A stretch of 64,000 nucleotides of DNA, from the NCBI GenBank assembly GCA_963797535.1, contig CAWCPQ010000001.1:1612001-1676000 (forward strand), in the 5' to 3' direction. Source of the stretch: JAWWOL01 sp963797535. GTDB taxonomy: Bacteria; Actinomycetota; Actinomycetes; JAWWOL01. Below the pieces are notes generated by a model. It did no database searches and was not told the DNA's origin. It saw only the letters and a program-made list of their open reading frames with translations. The position numbers were made by a program, and so were the translations under genes. Below are positions 35,527 to 47,119 of the stretch, piece after piece; position 1 is the first letter of the stretch, and every line of letters starts with the position of its first letter.

Positions 35527-37125
35527 GTGACCGAGACAGTGAACGTCGGAGTGCCAGCCCCTGAGGCTTCCTTCGACCGACGACTGGCCATCTTGCTGTC
35601 GATGGCGATGTTCGTCCTGGTCGTCGACACCTCGATCATGAACGTGTCGATCTCCGCAGTGGTCAAGGACCTGGATACCACCGTGAGCGGTGTCCAGTCC
35701 GCGATCGCGCTGGAAGCGCTGGTTTCGGCGGCGTTCATCCTGATCGGGAGCAAGGTCGGGGACCTGATCGGCCGCAAGCGCGCCTACCTGCTGGGCCTGT
35801 GCGGGTACGCGGTCGGCGCGCTCGCGATGACCCTGGCCCAGAACCTGACGGCCGTCATCATCTTCTGGGCCATCGTCGGCGGTATCGGCGCCTCGCTTCT
35901 CCTTCCAGCGATGCAGTCACTCATCCACGGCAACTTCGAGGGAGTCGAACAGAAGAAGGTGTACGCCATGGTGGGGGCGGCCGCGGCCGTCGCTGCGGCG
36001 GTCGGGCCGCTGCTGGGCGGTTTCATCACGACCTACATGTCGTGGCGGGTTGCCTTCGGCCTCGAGGTTGTCGTCATCCTCGTCGTGCTGTCCGGGAGAA
36101 GGCTCGTCCAGGACGTGCCCTACACCGGCCCTCGCCAGGTGGACACCGTCGGCTCCATCCTGTCCGCGATCGGCATGGGCGGCCTGGTCCTCGGCATCCT
36201 GGTCTGGCAGGAGGGCGGTGAGGCAGTCGGCGCCCTCATGCTGCTCGGCGCGGCCTCACTGGCCGGGCTTGTCTACTGGCTGCGCCGGCGAAAGCGCGAG
36301 GGAAAGGTGACCCTGCTCGACCCCGACCTGTTCCGGTCCAAGCTTTTCCGGTTCGGGGTCTCCGGGCAGCTTCTCCAGCAGATCGCTCTCGGCGGAACGA
36401 TGATCGTGCTGCCGATCTACCTGCAGATGGTGCTCGAGTACAACGCGATGGAGGCGGGCCTGTCGCTGGCGCCGCTGTCGCTGACCATGTTCGGCGTCGC
36501 CCTGCTGGCCGCGAAACGGGCAGGCAGACGGCGGGCGGCCAGTGTGATTCGCGCCGGCTTCCTCGCCCTCACGGTGGGGCTGGTGATCCTGATCCCGATC
36601 GTGCCCCGAGCCTCGTCCGGCTGGGCCTTGGTCATCCCGCTGATCATCGCCGGCTCAGGGTTGGGTCTGCTGGTCTCCCAGCTGAACAACTACACCCTGT
36701 CCCCCATCTCCGACGAGCGGGTCAGTGAAGCCGCCGGCGTCAACTCCGCAGCCGGCTCCTTCGGCCTGTCCTTCGGCCTCGCGTTCGCCGGCGCGATCAT
36801 GATGGCGACCCTGTCCTTCGCCTTCACGCACATGGCGAACGACAGCAAGGTCCTGTCCACCAGCGAGCAGCAGCAGGTCTCGACTGCTCTGGAGGACGAC
36901 GCGGAACTGCTGAGCAACACCGCGCTGGAAGAGCAGCTGGCCGGACAGCCGAAGGACGTCCAGGCCGAGATCATCCGCATCAACACCGATGCGCGGCCCC
37001 TCGCCCTGCAGATTGCCCTGCTCATCCCGATTCTCGCCGGCCTCGGCGGCCTCGCGAACTCCTTCAGGATGATGCGGCTGCCCGACCCTGCGCCATCTTC
37101 GTCAGCTGACGCAATGCTCGCCTAG
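35527..37125 (+). CDS. MFS transporter, DHA2-like (14-helix drug exporter) family
   Basis: An integral membrane protein of about 532 residues. Helix 1 has MFVLVVDTSIMNVSISAV, matching the DHA2 D-x-T-I-V-N-V pattern. The loop 2-3 motif A is GSKVGDLIGRKRAYLLG and motif C is AAVGPLLGGFIT. A long predicted extracytoplasmic loop near 445-490 (SEQQQVSTALEDDAELLSN) separates the last helices. GTG 35527 is preferred (GGTGGG seven bases upstream); ATG 35476 would add 17 residues lying in the leader. The substrate is unknown. Confidence 0.85.
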   Translation: MTETVNVGVPAPEASFDRRLAILLSMAMFVLVVDTSIMNVSISAVVKDLDTTVSGVQSAIALEALVSAAFILIGSKVGDLIGRKRAYLLGLCGYAVGALAMTLAQNLTAVIIFWAIVGGIGASLLLPAMQSLIHGNFEGVEQKKVYAMVGAAAAVAAAVGPLLGGFITTYMSWRVAFGLEVVVILVVLSGRRLVQDVPYTGPRQVDTVGSILSAIGMGGLVLGILVWQEGGEAVGALMLLGAASLAGLVYWLRRRKREGKVTLLDPDLFRSKLFRFGVSGQLLQQIALGGTMIVLPIYLQMVLEYNAMEAGLSLAPLSLTMFGVALLAAKRAGRRRAASVIRAGFLALTVGLVILIPIVPRASSGWALVIPLIIAGSGLGLLVSQLNNYTLSPISDERVSEAAGVNSAAGSFGLSFGLAFAGAIMMATLSFAFTHMANDSKVLSTSEQQQVSTALEDDAELLSNTALEEQLAGQPKDVQAEIIRINTDARPLALQIALLIPILAGLGGLANSFRMMRLPDPAPSSSADAMLA

Positions 37126-37159
37126 ACCACGCAGACCCGCAGGCCTCCGCCGAGTCGGG

Positions 37160-37741
37160 TCACGACTCCTTGGGCTCAGCCTCGGCTTCCGACTCCTTGG
37201 CCGCAGCCTTGACGTCCTTCGCCACGACCGAGTCGACCGTCGACTCCACGATCGCGTCGGCAGCTGCCAGCGCCTCGCGGATCTTCACGACGCCCGGGTC
37301 CGACACCAGTGCCACGATGCCGGAGTGACCGGGAGCGATCGCGTCGCCCAGCTCGTCAGCGACCTCCGACTTGTGGTGCAGCTCGCGCGCCTTGCCGACG
37401 GCGGCACCACCGGCACCGAGCACCGCAGCACTGCCCAGGATCGACGGCGGGAAGATGACGCCGAGAACGGCACCGCCCACCAGGCCCCAGGTCAGCCCGT
37501 GCTTGGTGCTGTGGTCGGTCGCCTTCTGCACCTCGAGCTTTCCGTCGGTGCCGCGCTTGACGACGACGACGCCCTCGATCTCGACGTGCCGTCCGTCCTC
37601 CAGGCCCTTCAGGGCTTCGTACGCCTGCCACGCGGTATCCGTGTCGGAGAAGTCGGCGACGAGCAGTGTGTAGGCACCGTCGGATGCGGCGGCAGCAACC
37701 GCGCTGACCTCGGGAGCTCCGTCATTGGGGTTCTCGGTCAT
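37160..37741 (-). CDS. DUF1269-type membrane-associated protein
   Basis: A 193-residue protein that opens with a cytoplasmic domain (YTLLVADFSDTDTAWQAYEAL). A glycine-rich hydrophobic hairpin follows (LTWGLVGGAVLGVIFPPSIL near 95), then HKSEVADELGDAI and a charged Ala/Glu tail. This matches DUF1269 proteins, often stress-induced and of unknown function. The ATG has GGAGAGG four bases upstream. Confidence 0.82.
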   Translation of the reverse strand: MTENPNDGAPEVSAVAAAASDGAYTLLVADFSDTDTAWQAYEALKGLEDGRHVEIEGVVVVKRGTDGKLEVQKATDHSTKHGLTWGLVGGAVLGVIFPPSILGSAAVLGAGGAAVGKARELHHKSEVADELGDAIAPGHSGIVALVSDPGVVKIREALAAADAIVESTVDSVVAKDVKAAAKESEAEAEPKES

Positions 37742-37845
37742 GACACCTCTCCAAAACTGGGACTCGTGGGACGCAAGTGCGCCGACAATACCGCCCCGGC
37801 CACCGGGAGCAACAGGTGCGGCCGCCGAGCCCGAACCGGACTGCG

Positions 37846-38301
37846 CTACGCCCGGTAGGGAGGTGCCACGCCCCAACCCCATCGAGGTACGGGAGCGTGC
37901 TTCACGGTTGCAGCGCCCGGCTGCGAGTTGTGCATCGCCAACCGGGTCCCCCACTCGAGATAGCTGACGAACGCGGCCCTGAACTCCGGGTCATCGGGCA
38001 AGCCGGCGTCGTCGGCCGCCAGGCTCATCAGGGATGCGAACCGAAAGCGCTGGTCACCAGTGATAGCGAGGTCCCGATGATGGGCGAGCATCCTCTCGTA
38101 GCCGCCCAGTGAGTTGGTGTAGTCCGCCGGTCCCCCCAGCACCTCGACCCACCATCGGGTCACATGGTCGCGGTGCTGCTCACTGACCCCGCCAGGAAAC
38201 AGCCCGCTGAGCAGGTCGTCATTCTCGACCCGGTCGTAGAACGCGTCGATGAGGCTGCGAATGGCTACCGGTCCGCCCGCCCATTCGTACAGGGACGGCA
38301 C
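37846..38301 (-). CDS. Truncated hemoglobin-like globin
   Basis: A 151-residue protein of the 2-on-2 globin fold. It has an opening EWAGGPVAIRSLIDAFYDRV (helices A-B), the FPGG turn, RDHVTRWWVEVLGGP (helix E), and MLAHHRDLAITGDQRFRF, where the first or second His is the expected heme-proximal residue. Next to hemerythrin-like and LURP-one-like genes it may serve oxygen or NO handling. It is different from the glbO-type gene at 56104. Confidence 0.82.
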   Translation of the reverse strand: MPSLYEWAGGPVAIRSLIDAFYDRVENDDLLSGLFPGGVSEQHRDHVTRWWVEVLGGPADYTNSLGGYERMLAHHRDLAITGDQRFRFASLMSLAADDAGLPDDPEFRAAFVSYLEWGTRLAMHNSQPGAATVKHAPVPRWGWGVAPPYRA

Positions 38302-38404
38302 TTCGGAGGGCTCCAGTCATGCTCGTCATCTCCCCGTACCCGCCGCAACAATGATTACATCATTACACAACTGAGGCAGGGCGTGGCGAGGCGCTTTCGC
38401 CGGC

Positions 38405-38905
38405 TCAGCCGCGCGCCATCGCATCGACGCACACCGTGATAGCGAGCATGAGCGGGACGTCCTGACCCTCGGCCAGCTGGACGCCGTACGACTCACGCAC
38501 CCGGAACCACTTCTTCGACACGGTGGCCACGGTGTCGCCGTCACGCTCGATCTCGTACTCGTGGTCGACGATGTTGCCGTGGGCCTTCAGATCCTTGTCG
38601 CCCTCGACCTCGATGATGTAGTGGTCGCGGATGCCGATCAGCCGCTTGTGCACCGTTGCCTTGGTCGCGCCGCGCTCGATCGTCATCTTGTCGCGAACGG
38701 TGAGCTTCTTCTCCTGGATCTTGGAGACCTCGTGGCCGTCCGGGTCCTCGAGGATGAAGGTCTCACGCAGTCTCGCTGCCTTGCCGTTGACCTTGTAGAC
38801 CTTGTGACCGTCGTCGTCCTCGATCCAGAAGTCATCCCCGATCGTCAACAGCTTCTCGCGCATCTGAAACTTCGGGCCGTCCAGTCCGTGGTGCCGCAAC
38901 CCCAT
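38405..38905 (-). CDS. LURP-one-related (Tubby C-like) family protein
   Basis: A 166-residue all-beta protein with LURP-one hallmarks: MREKLLTIGDDFWIEDDDG, KVNGKAARLRETFILED, a repeated strand pattern and KKWFRVRESYGVQLAEG near the end. ATG 38905 is chosen because AAGGGG lies six bases upstream; another ATG two codons earlier is too close. Plant members act in defence; the bacterial roles are unknown, with phospholipid-scramblase-like proteins the nearest relatives. Confidence 0.85.
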   Translation of the reverse strand: MGLRHHGLDGPKFQMREKLLTIGDDFWIEDDDGHKVYKVNGKAARLRETFILEDPDGHEVSKIQEKKLTVRDKMTIERGATKATVHKRLIGIRDHYIIEVEGDKDLKAHGNIVDHEYEIERDGDTVATVSKKWFRVRESYGVQLAEGQDVPLMLAITVCVDAMARG

Positions 38906-38952
38906 CGTCATCCCCTTTTTCCTCGGCCGGGCCTCGTGGCCCTGAGCATCTA

Positions 38953-39642
38953 CTACCCGCGAAGCGGAGTGACGGGGACGTCCGGTCCCCAGCGGGCGGC
39001 ACAGCTTCGGGCGTACGGGCGGGCGAACGCGTGCAGGAGGATGAACCGCGGCACCGCCGGGACGTTGCCCACCACCACCCGGTAGCCGGCCGGGTCGATG
39101 CTGTCGATCAGCCAATGGCCCTCATGACCGAGCTCGGTCATGGACTTGGGCTTGACGTAGTGCTCCTGGTTGAAGCTTTCCCACTGCGCGTTCGTGAGCG
39201 TTGCCGACACGACCGGCATCATCTCGCTCTCCTCGCGCTCGAGATGCGGATCGAGGACAGCACGCAGCGAGCTCAGTGCGCCGGTCACGTCCTCGCGGGC
39301 GTCCTCGGAGTCGTCGGCCGAGTAGCGCTGGCTCGCCGCTCTCGTCGCCTCCATCTCGGGCGCGATCCGGGCGTGGTCGGCTTCCATCTCGTCGAGCAGG
39401 TCGCCGGCGGACGGGTTGAGCGTACGGACCAGGGGCCACAGTCCGGCGTCCTCGCCCTCGTGGTGGCGGTGGAGGAAGTCCATCATCCAGCCGAGGTGCC
39501 CGGCAATGGCCGTGCGCTGAGCGTCGCCCGGTCGGGCCTCGGCGCTCAGTGCGGTGGAGGTACGGGTCAGGTCCCGACGCAGAGCCGAGTGGACGATCCC
39601 CATCATCGCCGTGTCCGCGGGACCAGCATCAGATGAGTCCAC
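38953..39642 (-). CDS. Hemerythrin HHE-domain protein
   Basis: A 229-residue protein. A four-helix hemerythrin domain is indicated by HSALRRDLTR (first His), FLHRHHEGEDAGLWPLV (H-x-x-x-E), DHARIAPEM, and HLEREESEMMPVV (the second H-x-x-x-E), residues about 15-145, all expected diiron ligands. The remaining C-terminal part lacks a known domain. GTG 39642 has GGAGGG eight bases upstream. A role in oxygen or nitrosative sensing is inferred. Confidence 0.85.
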   Translation of the reverse strand: MDSSDAGPADTAMMGIVHSALRRDLTRTSTALSAEARPGDAQRTAIAGHLGWMMDFLHRHHEGEDAGLWPLVRTLNPSAGDLLDEMEADHARIAPEMEATRAASQRYSADDSEDAREDVTGALSSLRAVLDPHLEREESEMMPVVSATLTNAQWESFNQEHYVKPKSMTELGHEGHWLIDSIDPAGYRVVVGNVPAVPRFILLHAFARPYARSCAARWGPDVPVTPLRG

Positions 39643-39712
39643 CGCGACATCCCTCCGCCGAATTTCGCCGTCCCTCCGCAACGTACGCGTACCGCGGGCG
39701 TCGCGGTGCGAT

Positions 39713-40612
39713 TCAGCCGTCCTTCTTCGTCGCGCTGCGAACCGCCTCAACCAGCTTCAGGCCGAGCTTGACCGCCGAGCCCGCTGGTACGAAGTCCAGT
39801 GCCGTCCACAGCGCCGCCTCAGCCGCATCCCTGGCGCTGCCGCCCCCCAGCCAGCGGGTGGTCCGTTCCCAGAAGGTGCCGGGGTCGCCTTCGGTCAGCG
39901 CCTCGGCCTGCTCCTTGGTCAGGCCGGCATCGAGCAGCTGCTGCTGCAGCTGACCGAACAGGGCCAGGATCTGCGCGTTGCCAGCCTCGATGAGAGCTGC
40001 CAGCTCCTTGTTCTGCTCCCGCATCTGAGCGCCCAGGTCCAGGAACCCGGCGTGCATCACCGCCTTCAGGTCGGCGTTGTCGCTCTGGTCCACCAGCTGG
40101 GTCAGGACGCCTCCCGCGAACAGCCGCGCCGTGTCCATGATGAAGCTGGTGGACACGGTGTCGCCGCTGACGGCCATCGAGGCGCTGGAGATGCGATCGT
40201 TCAGATCGCGCAACGCGTTGTCCGTCACGCCGAGATCGTCGAGCGACCCCACCAGGATCGGGTAGTCGTCCAAGCCTTCGATCGGGTCGCCGAAGATGCC
40301 CTGCGCGACCACACGCACGCCGAAGAAGGACACGATGAACACCGGAAACGCGGTGGCATCGCCGCCAATCCTGGCGCGGAGGTCACTCAGGTTGCCGAGG
40401 ACCGCCGGCAGCCCGGCCTCAGCCCAGGTGGGGTAGTCAGCGGCGCCCTCGGGCAACGGAAGCGCTGCGGCCAGGCCCAGCTCGCCGAACGCCTCGGTGA
40501 TCGCCTCCCGATAGCTGGCGTACTCGGCGTCGGACTTGGTGAAGTGGACGCCGCCCATGAACAGCCCGGCGGTGAAGGCGTGCAGCGTGGCCTGCGTCAT
40601 CTGGCTGACCAT
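39713..40612 (-). CDS. Hypothetical helical protein, 299 aa
   Basis: I do not recognise a family. The protein is mostly helical and Ala/Leu-rich. Residues 88-110 (TAFPVFIVSFFGVRVVAQG) could be one membrane helix or a buried strand pair. Residues 205-245 (QMREQNKELAALIEAGNAQI, then a Gln-rich stretch) form a likely coiled coil, and the C-terminus is basic (SATKKDG). It lies upstream of the hemerythrin gene on the same strand (70-base gap) and diverges from the secreted protein gene at 40788. Confidence 0.6.
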   Translation of the reverse strand: MVSQMTQATLHAFTAGLFMGGVHFTKSDAEYASYREAITEAFGELGLAAALPLPEGAADYPTWAEAGLPAVLGNLSDLRARIGGDATAFPVFIVSFFGVRVVAQGIFGDPIEGLDDYPILVGSLDDLGVTDNALRDLNDRISSASMAVSGDTVSTSFIMDTARLFAGGVLTQLVDQSDNADLKAVMHAGFLDLGAQMREQNKELAALIEAGNAQILALFGQLQQQLLDAGLTKEQAEALTEGDPGTFWERTTRWLGGGSARDAAEAALWTALDFVPAGSAVKLGLKLVEAVRSATKKDG

Positions 40613-40787
40613 CGTGGCGGCCTCCCCCCGGCGAGGTGTGGTCCAGATATACGCCCCCGATCAGAGCGCACGCAAGAAAACACTCGGCTGCCCGGCCTCC
40701 GTCCAGAGGGTGAGCGAGAGCAGGGTAACAGCCGCGGATAAATCCGAATCGTCCGTATCCTCACGTTCGGTCGGTAACGTTTAAGCA

Positions 40788-41507
40788 ATGACTGCCAACC
40801 TGACCCGACCGTCCGTATGGCTGCTCAGCGTGACTGCAGCCCTCACCTTGACCGCCGCGACCGCCCTACCGGCGGCCGCAGCGACCGCCCCGGCCAAGCC
40901 AGCAGCGCCACGAGTGAGCCTGGCCGAGGCCACGACAGCACTCCCCCTCCCGGCCTCGATTCCGCCCGGCAACGTGACCGGATTTCACAAGAGCAGCGTC
41001 GCCAAGCCGACCGGCCTGAGCCCGTGCGGGCTGGCCGACAAGTCACTTCGCCTGGACCTGCACGACTACGGCGCGGCCATCGGTGCCTACAGCACTGCTG
41101 CTTCCGTACCGCTGAGCAAGTTCTCGCAGTGGATCGTCGCCACCCGCGTCTACCCGAGCACCGTCGCAGCGCACCGTTCGGTAGCGCGACTCGGTGTCGT
41201 CGACCTCAAGTGCCCCAAGGTGGCCACGACCACCTCCGGCGGGACGAAGCTGAGGATCAGCCGCACCTGGAACGGCCGGTACGTGACCGGTGGCTGGCAC
41301 GGCTACCACACCGTTGACGTGATCAAGGTCGCCGGCGAGGCCACCCAGCTGCGGCACATCGCCGTCTACCTGCAGCGCGGCAACGCCATGATCCAGGTCG
41401 ACGAGATCGCCGCCGTGGTGGGCCACAACGCGGGAGTCCAGGAAAACCGCCGACTCGCCGTCCAGCTGGCTCTCGCGGCTCGGGTCACCGCAGCAGCGCG
41501 GGACTGA
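40788..41507 (+). CDS. Secreted hypothetical protein with Sec signal peptide
   Basis: A 239-residue protein. The N-terminus has a weakly charged start, a hydrophobic core VWLLSVTAALTLTAATAL, and a probable Ala-x-Ala cleavage around residue 30-33 (PAAAATA). The mature part has two Cys (CGLADK near 86 and KCPKVAT near 144) that may pair. It resembles other actinobacterial exported proteins of unknown function. No clear ribosome-binding site precedes the ATG. Confidence 0.72.
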   Translation: MTANLTRPSVWLLSVTAALTLTAATALPAAAATAPAKPAAPRVSLAEATTALPLPASIPPGNVTGFHKSSVAKPTGLSPCGLADKSLRLDLHDYGAAIGAYSTAASVPLSKFSQWIVATRVYPSTVAAHRSVARLGVVDLKCPKVATTTSGGTKLRISRTWNGRYVTGGWHGYHTVDVIKVAGEATQLRHIAVYLQRGNAMIQVDEIAAVVGHNAGVQENRRLAVQLALAARVTAAARD

Positions 41508-41549
41508 CCGACACCGTTATCACCGCACAACAATCCTGACCTCGGTGGG

Positions 41550-42662
41550 TCAGCGGCGCCAGAGCACCAACATTGCTCGGTCGTCGCTGGCCCCCGAGGC
41601 CATTGCTGTCAGCAGGCGTTGCGCGCTGCCGGCAAAGCCCTGCCCGATGAGGCGCTCGGCCTCGCCCACCAGCTTGTCGATGCCGAGAGCAAGATCACGA
41701 CCGGGCACCTCGACCACACCGTCGGTGTAGAGCATGAGGGCGTCGCCGGTCCCGAGCCGGCCGTACCAGACGTCGTACGAGACCCCGTCCATCAAACCGA
41801 GCGCTGTGCCCTCGACGCCGGCGACCTCCCACCGGCCGCTGCCGGCGACGAACTGCACCGTGGGCGGGTGGCCGGCGCTCTCGACGGTGTACTCGCCGGT
41901 GCTGAGGTCGAGCACCAGGTGGACAGCGGTCGCGAAACCTTCATCCCAGTCCTGGCGCATCAGATAGCCGTTGGCTGCCGGCAGGAACTCGCGCGGGGGT
42001 ACGGCACCGAGCAGCGCGCTCAGCGCCCCGGAGCACAGCAGCGCCCTGGTGCCCGCGTCGATGCCCTTGCCGGAGACATCGACGACCGCGATCTCGAGCA
42101 CGCAGCCGTCGTGGGACAGGTTGGACACGACGAAGTCTCCGCCGAAGGACGATCCACCGGCCGACTCGAGCACGATGTCGTGCTGCCACTGAGGCGGCAA
42201 CGACGGAAGCCGCCCCTGCTCGCGCAGGGCGTCACGCAGCTCGAGCAGCATCGACTCGCCGCGCAGTCCCAAGCCGCCGACCCGCCGTCGTGCGCCGGCC
42301 ACCCAGACCCCGTACATCGCGCACAAGACGATGGTGATCAAGGCGACCACCCGCGACGTGGTGAAGCCCAGCTGGCCCACCTCGAGCACCGCGACGGCAC
42401 CCGTGCACACCATCAGCAGGAGCATGCCGATCACGCTCAGCGTGAGCGCGCCGATCATGATCGGCAGCAGCAGCACGGTGATCGGGACCCGACTCGCGCC
42501 GAACAGCAGCGAGGCGATCGCGATCAGGCCGATGCCGACGAGCAGGAGGAACAACGACGCTCGCTCGGCCTTGAGCCGGCGGGCGGACTGGACCCAGGCC
42601 GAGACAGGCCGACGCCCCGCCGATCCTGGGTTCCGCCTGGCGGCGGCCGGTAGCCAGCGCAT
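41550..42662 (-). CDS. Membrane PP2C/SpoIIE-type serine phosphatase
   Basis: A 370-residue protein. The N-terminal ~135 residues hold four hydrophobic helices (for example SLFLLLVGIGLIAIASLLFG). The rest is a SpoIIE/RsbU-type phosphatase: GGDFVVSN, AVVDVSGKGIDAG (metal-binding Asp), VHLVLDLSTGEY, SAGHPP, LMLYTDGVVE and SGASDDRAMLVL. Such proteins usually dephosphorylate anti-anti-sigma factors; no partner is encoded next to it. Confidence 0.88.
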   Translation of the reverse strand: MRWLPAAARRNPGSAGRRPVSAWVQSARRLKAERASLFLLLVGIGLIAIASLLFGASRVPITVLLLPIMIGALTLSVIGMLLLMVCTGAVAVLEVGQLGFTTSRVVALITIVLCAMYGVWVAGARRRVGGLGLRGESMLLELRDALREQGRLPSLPPQWQHDIVLESAGGSSFGGDFVVSNLSHDGCVLEIAVVDVSGKGIDAGTRALLCSGALSALLGAVPPREFLPAANGYLMRQDWDEGFATAVHLVLDLSTGEYTVESAGHPPTVQFVAGSGRWEVAGVEGTALGLMDGVSYDVWYGRLGTGDALMLYTDGVVEVPGRDLALGIDKLVGEAERLIGQGFAGSAQRLLTAMASGASDDRAMLVLWRR

Positions 42663-42727
42663 GATTCAACGCAGCCTAGTCTGAAGACCTCCGTTCTCCT
42701 GCGCGGGCAGCGCCCGGAAGGATCCCG

Positions 42728-42926
42728 ATGGACAGCACCGATCCGCAGCCCGACGAGCCGGCCGAAGGCACCGCCGGGTGACGACACCGCCGCGCGAGCT
42801 GACCGTCCCAAGCGACGCGAGGGGTACGGCGGGCAGGGCGGTCTCGGTGGGCTGGTCGGCGGTGGCGGCTCCCAGGTGGGAACCAACGGCGCCATGCGGG
42901 CTAGGGACGTGTCCCGCCCCCGGTAG
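42728..42926 (+). pseudogene. Small Gly-rich protein, frame interrupted at about 42776
   Basis: The ATG at 42728 has GGAAGG six bases upstream and opens MDSTDPQPDEPAEGTAG, then meets TGA. If one G of the GGG at 42776-42778 is dropped, the frame runs on for a total of about 65 residues through GGLGGLVGGGGSQVGT and MRARDVSRPR to a TAG at 42924. The restored product is plausible in codon use and has a start signal, but I cannot name its family. It diverges from the PP2C gene and converges on rpiB. Confidence 0.45.
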
Positions 42927-42935
42927 TCCGAAGGC

Positions 42936-43403
42936 TCAGGCGGTGGGGGGCAGCTCGCCACTGGCCTCGTAGGCGGACAGCATCCTGATCCGGCGTGCGT
43001 GCCGCTCCTCGCCGCTGAAGGGGGTGGCGAGGAACAGGTCGACGAACCCGACCGCCTCGTCCTCGCTCACCATTCGCGCGCCGATGCTGATGACGTTGGC
43101 GTCGTTGTGCTGGCGGCCGAGCTGAGCGGTCTCGTTGGTCCAGGCCAGCGCGGCGCGTACACCGGGCACCTTGTTGGCGGCGATCGCCTCGCCGTTGCCG
43201 GACCCGCCGATGACCACACCGAGGGAACCCGCGTCAGCGGCCGTCGCGGCGGCTGCTGCCAGGACGAACGGCGGGTAGTCGTCCTGTGCGTCGTAGCCGA
43301 ACGGGCCGCAGTCGACCGGCTCGTGCCCGGCGGCGCTGAGGTGCTCGACGAGCCGCTGCTTGAGCTCGTACCCAGCGTGGTCGGAGCCCAGATAGATCCG
43401 CAT
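42936..43403 (-). CDS. rpiB: Ribose-5-phosphate isomerase B
   Basis: A pentose phosphate pathway isomerase of 155 residues from ATG 43403, opening MRIYLGSDHAGYELK. It carries GGSGNGEAIAANK, where the Glu acts as in the M. tuberculosis enzyme; the E. coli-type active-site Cys is absent. HNDANVISIGAR and the C-terminal ERHARRI helix are conserved. An upstream in-frame ATG gives an unlike extension. Confidence 0.95.
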   Translation of the reverse strand: MRIYLGSDHAGYELKQRLVEHLSAAGHEPVDCGPFGYDAQDDYPPFVLAAAAATAADAGSLGVVIGGSGNGEAIAANKVPGVRAALAWTNETAQLGRQHNDANVISIGARMVSEDEAVGFVDLFLATPFSGEERHARRIRMLSAYEASGELPPTA

Positions 43404-43446
43404 GGCCGACAGTCTTGCATCCGCCGACCGGCAGCCGGTGGTGACC

Positions 43447-43680
43447 CTAGCGGGACTCGGACTTGTGCGCGTCCGACCCTGCCGGGATGCTGACGTCGTC
43501 GCGGTCCTCGGGGTCGCCCGAATGGCGCTCGCTGACATACAACGCGATCATCGCGACGGTCAGCAGGAGCAGGACCAGTCCACCGGCTGACCGGTGGTCG
43601 CCCAGGTCCAGTGCGAGCACGATCACCGCCACGACCGCAACCGTGGCGAAGACCGCCAGCCGTTGCCGGTGCCCCACCAT
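43447..43680 (-). CDS. Small two-helix membrane protein
   Basis: A 77-residue protein with helices at about 8-26 (LAVFATVAVVAVIVLALDL) and 34-48 (LVLLLLTVAMIALYV), followed by an acidic cytoplasmic tail. No family is recognised. It sits 43 bases upstream of rpiB on the same strand. Confidence 0.55.
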   Translation of the reverse strand: MVGHRQRLAVFATVAVVAVIVLALDLGDHRSAGGLVLLLLTVAMIALYVSERHSGDPEDRDDVSIPAGSDAHKSESR

Positions 43681-43722
43681 GGGCGGCCTGTGCCCACTAT
43701 CGAGGTCGGGACACCCTGATCG

Positions 43723-44358
43723 TCAGTCGAAGATGGGATCACGCGTACGGGTGCGCTTGAGCTCGAAGAATCCGTCAATGCTGGCGACCTGCACGATGCC
43801 GTCCCAGAGCCGGCCAGCGTCCTCACCGCGCGGGATCGGGGTGACCACCGGGCCGAAGAAGGCGGTTCCCTGCGTGTGGATGACAGGAGTACCGACGTCC
43901 ATGCCGACCGGTTCCATGCCCCTGTTGTGGCTCTCGACCAGACGTGCGTCGAACTCGTGCGTGTCCGCAGCGTCCGCAAGGCGTTCCGGCAGACCGGCCT
44001 CGGCGAGCGCAGCCACGTAGGTTGCCCGCTCGCGTGGCAGCTTTTCGTGGTGGAAGCGGGTGCCCAGCGCTGTGTAGAGGGGCAGCAGAACCTCGGGCCC
44101 GAACTCTTCCGCGGCGGCGATACAGACCCGGACCGGGCCCCACGCGGTCTCGAGCGACGCCTTGTACGTCTCGGGCAGCTCGTCCCGTCCGCTGTTCAGC
44201 ACGGACAGCGACATGACGTGCCAATGGACGTCCAGGTCTCGCACGGTTTCGGCCTCGAGCACCCAACGGGACGTGATCCACGCCCAGGGACAAACCGGGT
44301 CGAACCAGAAATCGAGGCGAGTGGCGGGTTGCGGGGTCTCGGCAGCCGTAAGGGTCAT
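43723..44358 (-). CDS. DsbA-family mycothiol-dependent oxidoreductase/nitroreductase-like protein
   Basis: A 211-residue thioredoxin-fold protein with DsbA-type helical insertion. The active-site start is FWFDPVCPWAWITSRW, so only the first Cys is present (CPWA), suggesting a mono-thiol mechanism with mycothiol. The cis-Pro loop is VGTPVIHTQG. It resembles the Rv2466c group. It diverges from pepN, the conserved actinobacterial arrangement, across about 200 bases. Confidence 0.85.
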   Translation of the reverse strand: MTLTAAETPQPATRLDFWFDPVCPWAWITSRWVLEAETVRDLDVHWHVMSLSVLNSGRDELPETYKASLETAWGPVRVCIAAAEEFGPEVLLPLYTALGTRFHHEKLPRERATYVAALAEAGLPERLADAADTHEFDARLVESHNRGMEPVGMDVGTPVIHTQGTAFFGPVVTPIPRGEDAGRLWDGIVQVASIDGFFELKRTRTRDPIFD

Positions 44359-44560
44359 AAGACTGACAACTTCGCTGCGGATGCGGAGGATTCCCGATCA
44401 CGGAAATCGCTGCCGACCGGAGCCGAATCGACACAAATTTACGCAGGGTTGTGCACGGTCTCCTGCGTGCGGCAACAACGACATGAAAGACTCTTGCGAC
44501 ACCCCGCGGGGGGACATCATGGTTTTCGTACGCAGCGGAGCCTGGACGGGAGCAGTGACG

Positions 44561-47096
<2,536 letters not shown>

Positions 47097-47119
<23 letters not shown>

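Noticed and set aside
41536..41553. Terminator between the secreted protein gene and the PP2C gene
   Set aside because: CTGACC/GGTCAG stem is short, lacks a T-run and overlaps the PP2C stop.
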